This document shows positions 1 through 5,845 of a stretch of DNA of 7,830 bases, in pieces (positions within the stretch are counted from its first letter, which is position 1; each line of letters starts with the position of its first letter). This DNA comes from Candidatus Opitulatrix cubana (GTDB lineage Bacteria; Actinomycetota; Actinomycetes; Actinomycetales; Bifidobacteriaceae), in NCBI GenBank assembly GCA_031283665.1, contig JAITBJ010000029.1, forward strand, positions 1 through 7,830. Direction: 5' to 3'. The position numbers were made by a program, and so were the translations under genes. The notes under the pieces are model-generated. The model was not told the origin of the DNA, ran no database searches, and was given only the letters and a program-made list of their open reading frames with translations.

Positions 1-35
1 AGCATTTGCTCTGCTAGAAAAATTCAATAGATTTT

Positions 36-147
36 CGGGGGTAATAGAGACGGTGAAACACCTTGCTCCATTCCGAACCAAGAAGTTAAGCCCGTCATCG
101 CCGATGGTACTGCAAGGGAAGCCTTGTGGGAGAGTAGGTCGCCCCCG
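36..147 (+). rRNA. rrf: 5S ribosomal RNA
   Basis: This is the 5S RNA of the large ribosomal subunit. The ends are set by the closing helix: C36 and GGGGG (37-41) pair with CCCCC (142-146) and G147, giving about 112 nt; a wobble pair could extend it to 35-148. Conserved 5S signatures are present: CCGAAC (73-78) in the loop C region, GAAGTTAAGC just after it, CCGATGGTAC (101-110), a helix CAAGG (113-117) / CCTTG (122-126), and GGGAGAGTAGGTC near the 3' end (128-140). It is followed directly by an intrinsic terminator, so it is probably the last gene of an rRNA operon whose 16S and 23S genes lie upstream of the window. I see no 23S sequence in bases 1-35. Confidence 0.97.
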
Positions 148-158
148 GTTAAATTTTT

Positions 159-189
159 AAAGCTCTATTTTCGAATAGGGCTTTTTTTA
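159..189 (+). terminator. Intrinsic terminator of the rRNA operon
   Basis: A 9-bp stem (161-169 with 174-182, one G-T wobble) closes a TTCG tetraloop at 170-173 and is followed by a run of seven T residues (182-188). Adenines at 159-160 can extend the stem. It lies 11 nt after the end of 5S, so it should end the rRNA transcript. Confidence 0.92.
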
Positions 190-361
190 TTTAAAGGGCT
201 GTTTCAAACTGACCGAAAGCCACTAGTTTAAACTGCTTACAGTTTTATGGTGCAGGTGCAGCTGCCACATAAACTGAGCCATTTGACCACGGTTGTTAAT
301 TTCTACACCGGAGATAAAACTTATACAGCATAAAATTATTACAGTTGCTACAGTACCTATC
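190..361. other. Non-coding spacer with short inverted repeats
   Basis: No gene is apparent here on either strand. The stretch separates the rRNA terminator from the convergent minus-strand gene. It holds a 10-bp palindrome AGTTTAAACT (225-234), a perfect 6-bp hairpin AAACTG/CAGTTT with a 4-nt loop (230-245), and an imperfect hairpin at 241-275. No structure is followed by a convincing T-run, so I cannot name a clear terminator for the minus-strand gene; the 230-245 hairpin is the nearest candidate. The left edge (195-208) reads like the end of an insertion sequence, but no transposase is present. Confidence 0.5.
241..275. repeat. Imperfect 35-nt hairpin
   Basis: The arms AGTTT(T)ATG at 241-249 and CATAAACT at 268-275 pair with one bulged T. 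Inside, GCAG (252-255) pairs with CTGC (262-265) across a two-base mismatch, leaving a 6-nt loop. It could form in RNA from either strand and would lie in the 3' untranslated region of the minus-strand gene. No function can be assigned. Confidence 0.4.
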
Positions 362-649
362 TTATTCAGTTTTTGCAAAAGCCTTTGCAAGGCGCAGCGC
401 TAAAACGAAACCGCCTAAAATTGCAGCGGCCACTGTATAAAAGGCAAGAGGCAGTGCAGTAAAATGAATAATTAAAAGTCCGATAATTAGATTTGCGGTT
501 CCCCAGCACACATTCACTTGCGCAGATGCATTTTTGCTCCAAGGCACCTGATTTTGCCTACCACAAATTCCCTGCACAAAGTGCGGAATAAAATTTGTGA
601 TAAACGCGCCGGCAAAGAAGCTTGCAAGAATGTCAAAAACAATATTCAT
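362..649 (-). CDS. Small three-helix membrane protein, uncharacterised
   Basis: The product is 95 aa and very hydrophobic. Likely membrane segments are residues 4-24, about 50-66 and 68-88, with a polar stretch (30-47) between the first two. The first segment ends in a N-F-I-P-H-F-V-x-G motif (19-27), followed by a G-R-x-x-x-x-P-W element (30-37). I recall short uncharacterised bacterial membrane proteins with a similar N-x-x-P-H-F-x-x-G signature, but no function is known to me. ATG at 649 is the only plausible start. There is no Shine-Dalgarno; instead an extended -10 box lies so close that the mRNA probably begins at or next to the ATG. GC is about 42% (122 of roughly 289 bases by hand), well above the large plus-strand genes. 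It is transcribed convergently to the rRNA operon and divergently from the YfhO-type genes, so it is not in their operon. Real gene likely; function unknown. Confidence 0.75.
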   Translation of the reverse strand: MNIVFDILASFFAGAFITNFIPHFVQGICGRQNQVPWSKNASAQVNVCWGTANLIIGLLIIHFTALPLAFYTVAAAILGGFVLALRLAKAFAKTE

Positions 650-655
650 ATTGAA

Positions 656-664
656 ATTATATCA
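656..664 (-). promoter_or_regulatory. Extended -10 promoter of the 95-aa membrane gene
   Basis: Read on the minus strand, 664 to 656 is TGATATAAT: a perfect TATAAT box preceded by TGn, the extended -10 form that needs little -35 contact. No good -35 hexamer sits 16-18 bp upstream; TTGCAG (689-684) is about 22 bp away, too far. A start point 6-7 nt downstream of the box would fall at 650-649, on the first base of the ATG. Confidence 0.65.
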
Positions 665-804
665 CAAATTTTATAAACGCCAGCTGCAAGATTGGTAACA
701 TTAATCTTTTTTCAAGCGAACGACCCACAAAATTACAACATTGAGCGGTTCCTACTCTCCATGCGAGCGAACGCGAGCAAAATAAACACTGCGTAGGGGA
801 AATC

Positions 805-826
805 TTGGTATATACTGTAATATATA
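805..826 (+). promoter_or_regulatory. Probable promoter region of the YfhO-type gene array
   Basis: This is the most promoter-like stretch before the first large gene: TGG followed by TATATACT gives an extended -10-like box (TATACT at 811-816, one mismatch to TATAAT). No convincing -35 box precedes it. The region 809-826 is also a small inverted repeat (TATAT / ATATA around a short centre) that could be an operator. Exact box assignment is uncertain. Confidence 0.35.
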
Positions 827-835
827 AGCAAACCT

Positions 836-840
836 AGGAG
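836..840 (+). promoter_or_regulatory. Shine-Dalgarno (AGGAG) of the first YfhO-type gene
   Basis: AGGAG ends 12 nt before ATG 853. It directly abuts an in-frame TTG at 841, leaving no spacer, so it cannot serve that codon. This decides the start in favour of ATG 853, although the 12-nt spacer is a little long. Confidence 0.7.
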
Positions 841-852
841 TTGTACAAAAAT

Positions 853-3357
853 ATGAGTAAAACCGAGAAAACTAATTATAAAAGTTTAAGTGTTCTAAAG
901 TTTTTGAAAAACTCTAAAAAAGATATATTAGCACTCGGATTAATTGAGATAGCATTTTTGGCAATAATTTCTGTTATATATATCTGTGCTGATCTGCAAG
1001 GCAGAGTCTATTCATCCGTCGCAGACAGTGTTTCTCAGTATATTCCTTTATCAGCTGCTTTTCGCAATTTGTTCTATCAAAATCATGAACTCATTCCTCA
1101 GTTCATTGCTCATTTAGGCGGCGGACAAAACGCTTTTAATTTCACTTATTATGGCATAGGAAATCCGTTAGTTTGGCTTTCATATTTTTTCCCATTTTTG
1201 AATATGTTTACCTTTTGGACAATATTAATGGTTTTAATCATTGCAGTAAGTATCGCGCTGTTATATATATGGTTAAGGAGACGTTTTAGCATCTTTCCAA
1301 CATGTCTTGCTGTGTTAGTGTTTATAGTTGCAGAGCCGATAATCTATCACACACATTATCACTATATGTTTATAGATTATTTCCCATTTTTGATTCTAGC
1401 ATTATTTGGTGTAGATAGATTTTTTGAGTCGGATAAGTTTTTTGAAAAAAAGCTTATTCTTTTAGTAATTAGCGTTAGTTTAATAGCTCTTATATCCTAT
1501 TTCTATCTGCCAGGGTGCTTTATAGCAATAATGCTTTATGCAGTATTTGTGTGGTTTGAAAAGAATCCAATAAAAAAAATTCACAAAAAACTTATTTTAG
1601 ATATGTTGCAAATTATAGGATGTCTTTTATTTTCTCTTGCATTAGTTATGGCTGTTTTGATTCCTACATGTTATGCTATTTTAGGAGCCAATCGCGGGGT
1701 TGTGGAGCACGTGTCAATTGGCACTTTGCTTTTGCCTAATTTTGAGGGATATTTAAATTCTGATCCTAGATTAGGTCCTTTTTCGTTAGGAATTGGTCTA
1801 GTTGCACTTATAATAATTGCATTTAATTTATCTTTTAAAAATCTAAAACTAAGAGTTCTGACCGTTTTATTCCTGGCTATTACTCTAATTCCGTTTTTCA
1901 GGTGGCTCGCAAATGGAACTATTTATTTATATGCAAAATCACTTATTCCTTTGCTGCCAATTGCATGTTTGTTAATTTCATATTCATTTGTCTATGTAGA
2001 TAAGATTTTCAGAGAGATGAAATCTGTATATAGACGACCTCTTTTATGTTTTTTGTCAGTTGCTCTTTTATTTTCTATCGCATCTGCTAGTGTTTATATT
2101 AACACACCATCAGACCCTGCCTACCCTTACCCTTTCCTATTAAAAGAAAATGTTGATTCGCACCGAGTAGACAGCGAAATAGACAGTCAAATAGATAGGA
2201 TTAAATCAGATAATATCATTTATAGATCATCTACTATTCCAGCAGCTAATATGCCTATTATGATTATGGATAATAGAGTGTTTTCTGATAATTATTATTC
2301 TAAATCTGTTTATTCATCAACTGTTACTGATAGTTGGAGAAAATACCTGAAAGATTATTTATGGACACCTATTTCTTTTCTCCCTTTTGATATTTTATCA
2401 AAAGAAAGTCCTTTGAGTGGCACAATGTTAGGAGTGAAGTATTTGCATCGGTATCCAGAGGATAATCCGCCTGCAGTAGCTGGTTATAATCAAAAGAGTT
2501 TAGGACTTGATCAAAACGAAAATGCTTTTTCAATAGGCTATGCAACCGATAAAACGTTTTCTGATATTCATGGGTTTAGCGATCAGCAAGCTATATCTTC
2601 TGTTATTTCAGGCATCGCAGTTGATGGTAATCTAGATGCTAAAAATTATCCTGATACTAGTAATTTAAAATCTGTAGACTTATCACATATTTTTGATACG
2701 GTCTCTGGTGGAAAAATGAATTTTAAATTAGATAATGGCCGAAGATATACATATAAGCTCCCAGTTGAAATAAAAGACAGAGTTTTATTTGTTAAAATAT
2801 CTCTTCCAAAACGAACTGATGTTAATATAGTTATTTCTATTAATAAAGTGGAATCATGTTATGTCGCCAATACTCATTATGATAACGATAATAATGAGCT
2901 TAGATTTGCTATATCTCCAGATGATGCAGATAAAATTAGCGATTTAAGGCTTACAATTAATCATGAGAAATATGATATTAAAAATATAGAGGCTTTTACG
3001 ATGCCCGTGTCTGATTTATTAAACGCTTATAAACAGTTTGACCAAATGAAGGTAAAAAGTTTTGATACTTCAGGTTTAAAGGGTGATATAAATATAACTC
3101 AGCCAAACAGTACAATTGCTTTTTCTATTCCTTATGATAACGGCTTCACGCTCAAAGTAGATGGGAAGCAAACTGATATTTCACAGGTAAACGGCGGAAT
3201 AATTGGCGCTAATATAGACAAAGGTCATCATGAGATTGAACTGACATATGAGGCACCTGGTTTTAAAATCGGAATTATCATTTCTGTAATATCACTATTT
3301 TTATTAATTTGCTTTTGCGGTATAAAAGTTTTTAGAAAAAGGAAATATAATGCGTAA
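853..3357 (+). CDS. YfhO-family membrane glycosyltransferase-like protein, copy 1
   Basis: The 834-aa protein matches YfhO-family length and layout. About a dozen helices lie within residues 25-415, an outward-facing domain spans about 416-803, and a last helix (804-825) precedes a basic tail. The first outer loop carries D58-x3-Q62-Y63, then E79 in a QNHELIP stretch, then GGG (89-91), YY (99-100) and NP (104-105); these align with the YfhO signatures D-x3-Q-Y and GG...YY...P. A histidine-rich H-T-H-Y-H-Y-M-F-I-D motif (166-175) opens a later helix. The C-terminal part (about 758-805: PYD-x-GF, VDGK, GHHEIELTYEAPGF) is typical of the family. B. subtilis YfhO and Listeria GtlB are thought to transfer a carrier-linked sugar to lipoteichoic acid outside the membrane; a similar role here is inference. 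The gene heads the operon and overlaps the next copy by 8 nt. I use ATG 853, not the in-frame TTG 841. Its first 50 residues differ most from the other copies. Confidence 0.92.
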   Translation: MSKTEKTNYKSLSVLKFLKNSKKDILALGLIEIAFLAIISVIYICADLQGRVYSSVADSVSQYIPLSAAFRNLFYQNHELIPQFIAHLGGGQNAFNFTYYGIGNPLVWLSYFFPFLNMFTFWTILMVLIIAVSIALLYIWLRRRFSIFPTCLAVLVFIVAEPIIYHTHYHYMFIDYFPFLILALFGVDRFFESDKFFEKKLILLVISVSLIALISYFYLPGCFIAIMLYAVFVWFEKNPIKKIHKKLILDMLQIIGCLLFSLALVMAVLIPTCYAILGANRGVVEHVSIGTLLLPNFEGYLNSDPRLGPFSLGIGLVALIIIAFNLSFKNLKLRVLTVLFLAITLIPFFRWLANGTIYLYAKSLIPLLPIACLLISYSFVYVDKIFREMKSVYRRPLLCFLSVALLFSIASASVYINTPSDPAYPYPFLLKENVDSHRVDSEIDSQIDRIKSDNIIYRSSTIPAANMPIMIMDNRVFSDNYYSKSVYSSTVTDSWRKYLKDYLWTPISFLPFDILSKESPLSGTMLGVKYLHRYPEDNPPAVAGYNQKSLGLDQNENAFSIGYATDKTFSDIHGFSDQQAISSVISGIAVDGNLDAKNYPDTSNLKSVDLSHIFDTVSGGKMNFKLDNGRRYTYKLPVEIKDRVLFVKISLPKRTDVNIVISINKVESCYVANTHYDNDNNELRFAISPDDADKISDLRLTINHEKYDIKNIEAFTMPVSDLLNAYKQFDQMKVKSFDTSGLKGDINITQPNSTIAFSIPYDNGFTLKVDGKQTDISQVNGGIIGANIDKGHHEIELTYEAPGFKIGIIISVISLFLLICFCGIKVFRKRKYNA
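3338..3343 (+). promoter_or_regulatory. Shine-Dalgarno (AAAGGA) of copy 2, inside the end of copy 1
   Basis: AAAGGA lies 6 nt before ATG 3350, an ideal spacing. It is built from the AAA-AGG-AAA codons of copy 1's basic tail. Together with the 8-nt stop/start overlap this suggests coupled translation of copy 2. Confidence 0.65.
3350..3357 (+). other. 8-nt stop/start overlap, copies 1 and 2
   Basis: ATGCGTAA holds the ATG of copy 2 and the TAA of copy 1 in different frames. This is a typical arrangement for translation re-initiation by terminating ribosomes and marks the genes as one operon. Confidence 0.85.
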
Positions 3358-5845
3358 AAAGTTCTTGTCTAATATATCGTTATTCAAAGGTTTTACGAAA
3401 TGTGATTATTTTGCACTTTTGATAATTGAAATTTTACTTTTTTCGTTTTTCGCTTTTCTGATTCTATATGCAAGACATTTAGGTTTTGTTTATGCCACAG
3501 ATGCAGATCCTTTCCTGCAGCATATTGCTTTCCCAAATGATTTTAGAATGCTATTTTATCAAAATCATGAACTCATTCCTCAATTTATTCCTAATTTAGG
3601 CGGCGGACAAAATGCTTTTAATTTTGCATATTATGGATTAGGAAACCCTTTAATTATTTTTTCATATTTACTCCCATTTCTGAGCATATATCATTATTGG
3701 GTAGTTTTAAATGTGACTATTGTGATGATAAGCACGGCACTATTATATATTTGGTTGAGAGGGCATTTTGCAAGTATTCCTACAATAGTTGCTACAATTT
3801 GTTTTGCGCTATCCGACACTATAATCTTCCACACCCATCAGCATTATATGTTTATAGATTATTTTCCGTTTTTAATAATAACACTGATGGCTATTGACAG
3901 AATAGACTTCAGTGCTCCGTTTTCAAAAAGCGGATTTTTTTCTAGCAAAGCATTTTTGCTTTTAATAGTATGCACTTGCTTCACTAGTCTGATAAGTTAT
4001 TTTTATATACCAGGCTGTTTTATATGTATAGGTCTTTATACTATTTTTGTTTGGCTAGAAAAAAATCCTAAGAAGTTTAATTTTAAGAAGTTTATTTTTG
4101 ATATGCTCAAAGTCATTGGATCACTTTTAGTAGGTCTAATGCTTGCGATGTTTATCTTACTACCTACATTTCTTGCTGTGAGCCAATCTACACGGCAGAG
4201 TATTAAAAACTATAGTGTTTTTGATTTACTTTTTCCAACTATTGACAACTTCTCTGTATCTACTACTTGGGAGATGGCATCCACTTTAGGCTTTGGAGGT
4301 GCTGCACTTATTGTGGCAGGAGCCTTAGCTTTTTCCAAAAAAAAGCATGTAAGAGTTGTAACTATTTTATTTTTGATACTTACATGCATACCTGTTTTTT
4401 CGTTTATTGCAAATGGAGCTATTTATAAAAGTACGAAATCACTTATACCTCTTATACTAATTGCTGTATTATTTATCGCAACTGCTTTTGCATTTATTCA
4501 AAAGCATTTTAAGGCTATCAAATTTGTAAACTATAAATTTGCAATTAGCTTTTTATCTGGGGTTCTTATTCTGTCAATTGGGAGTTCTACAATTTTAAAT
4601 AATATACCTAGTAAAGAAAATAAGTACCAGATAGATAGCGTATCAAATAAGTATTTAGACCCTAAACTTACTGAAAAGATAAAAAACACTCTTGCTTATA
4701 ATAGTGGCATTTCTAGATCTGCTGTGATAAACGAAAACCCTGTTGATGAATATCCATATAATGTGATTTTTGATAAAAACTATTTTTCAAGTGGGGTATA
4801 TTCTTCTGTAGTTTCAAAATCATGGGTAGACTATGTGCATCAGTATACATGGTCTCCATTCACATCAGCCACTTCAGTTATAGCTCCTACATATAGTCCA
4901 CTTGCAAGCGTGATCCTTGGAAATAAATATGCTTTTTCTTTAGATGATAAGCCCCCTTTTTCTATACCAAGTTATAAACAAGTAGAGTCTGGTGTTTGGC
5001 AAAATGATGCAGCTTTTTCATTAGGGTATGCAACTGATAAGACATATTCTGATATTAAGAATTTTAATAATAAACAAACTGTAGCATCTTTGATTTCGGG
5101 AATAGACATAGACAATAATCTAAATATAGATGCTTATCCTGATGTTAGTAAATTTAAAAATGTAGATTTATCAAAGACGTTTTTGCAAGTAAGTGATGGA
5201 AAAAGTAGTTTTCCTATAAACGTGACTACCGATTTTACTTACAAATTGCCGGAAGTCATCAAGGATAGATTATTATTTATAGAAATTGATTTACCAAAAT
5301 CACCAGCAGCAGATCGCGTTATATATATTGATAATTCAAAAAGCATTTATGCAGTAAATGATCTTTATGATAATGAAAATAACCATATGAAATTTGTAGT
5401 TTCGCCTGATGAGTCTGGAATGCTAAAAGAGTTAAATCTAAGAATGAAATTTGGTAAATATACAATAGAAAACATAAAGGCTTTTACTATGCCAGTATCT
5501 GATTTATTAAACGCTCATAATCAGTTTGATCAAATGGTGGTAAAAAGTTTTGATACTTCAGGATTAAAGGGTGATATAAATATAACTCGTTCAAATAGCA
5601 CAATTGCTTTTTCAATTCCTTATGATAAGGGCTTCACGCTTAGAGTAGATGGTAAGCGCACTGATATTTTTCAGGTAAACGGCGGAATAATTGGAGCTAA
5701 TATAGACAAAGGACATCACGAAATTGAACTGACATATGAAGCACCTGGTTTCAAAATAGGGATTATTATTTCTGCTGTATCATTATTTTTATTAATTGGC
5801 TTTTACAGTATAATGGTTTATAGAAAAAAGAAATATAATGCATAA
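3350..5845 (+). CDS. YfhO-family membrane glycosyltransferase-like protein, copy 2
   Basis: The 831-aa paralogue has the same plan: first helix about 19-42, first outer loop about 43-100, remaining helices to about 417, outer domain about 418-800, last helix about 801-822, basic tail. Family signatures are intact: D53-x3-Q57-H58, E74 within QNHELIP, GGG 84-86, YY 94-95, NP 99-100, and the H-T-H-Q-H-Y-M-F-I-D motif at 161-170. The outer domain contains GYATDK (559-564), and the end has the family PYDKGF, VDGK and GHHEIELTYEAPGF elements. Its last 121 residues match copy 1 at 104 positions by my count (about 86%), while the N-terminal half is clearly closer to copy 3 (about 75% over the first 100 residues). 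The start overlaps copy 1's stop as ATGCGTAA, with a good internal ribosome site. A role in decorating a cell-surface polymer is inferred from the family. Acceptor and sugar are unknown. Confidence 0.93.
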   Translation: MRKKFLSNISLFKGFTKCDYFALLIIEILLFSFFAFLILYARHLGFVYATDADPFLQHIAFPNDFRMLFYQNHELIPQFIPNLGGGQNAFNFAYYGLGNPLIIFSYLLPFLSIYHYWVVLNVTIVMISTALLYIWLRGHFASIPTIVATICFALSDTIIFHTHQHYMFIDYFPFLIITLMAIDRIDFSAPFSKSGFFSSKAFLLLIVCTCFTSLISYFYIPGCFICIGLYTIFVWLEKNPKKFNFKKFIFDMLKVIGSLLVGLMLAMFILLPTFLAVSQSTRQSIKNYSVFDLLFPTIDNFSVSTTWEMASTLGFGGAALIVAGALAFSKKKHVRVVTILFLILTCIPVFSFIANGAIYKSTKSLIPLILIAVLFIATAFAFIQKHFKAIKFVNYKFAISFLSGVLILSIGSSTILNNIPSKENKYQIDSVSNKYLDPKLTEKIKNTLAYNSGISRSAVINENPVDEYPYNVIFDKNYFSSGVYSSVVSKSWVDYVHQYTWSPFTSATSVIAPTYSPLASVILGNKYAFSLDDKPPFSIPSYKQVESGVWQNDAAFSLGYATDKTYSDIKNFNNKQTVASLISGIDIDNNLNIDAYPDVSKFKNVDLSKTFLQVSDGKSSFPINVTTDFTYKLPEVIKDRLLFIEIDLPKSPAADRVIYIDNSKSIYAVNDLYDNENNHMKFVVSPDESGMLKELNLRMKFGKYTIENIKAFTMPVSDLLNAHNQFDQMVVKSFDTSGLKGDINITRSNSTIAFSIPYDKGFTLRVDGKRTDIFQVNGGIIGANIDKGHHEIELTYEAPGFKIGIIISAVSLFLLIGFYSIMVYRKKKYNA
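5838..5845 (+). other. 8-nt stop/start overlap, copies 2 and 3
   Basis: ATGCATAA repeats the layout of the first junction with one base changed; the nine bases before it (AAATATAAT overlapping the ATG) are also the same. The upstream ribosome site has lost a G compared with the first junction. Confidence 0.85.

Noticed and set aside
688..712. A plus-strand hairpin AAGATT/AATCTT followed by T residues, resembling a terminator.
   Set aside because: The 6-bp stem is almost all A-T pairs with a 9-nt loop, too weak to claim, and no transcript clearly needs ending there.
715..778. Short direct repeats (AGCGAACG at 715-722 and 766-773; GCGAGC at 763-768 and 773-778) as iterons or an operator.
   Set aside because: There are only two copies of each with irregular spacing and no replication or regulator gene nearby.
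841..852. TTG 841 as the start of the first large gene.
   Set aside because: The Shine-Dalgarno AGGAG ends at 840, so there is no spacer; ATG 853 is the workable start.
3697..3897. A 66-codon open frame on the plus strand inside copy 2.
   Set aside because: It lies fully within the large gene in another frame, has no ribosome site of its own, and its product is not protein-like in any recognisable way.
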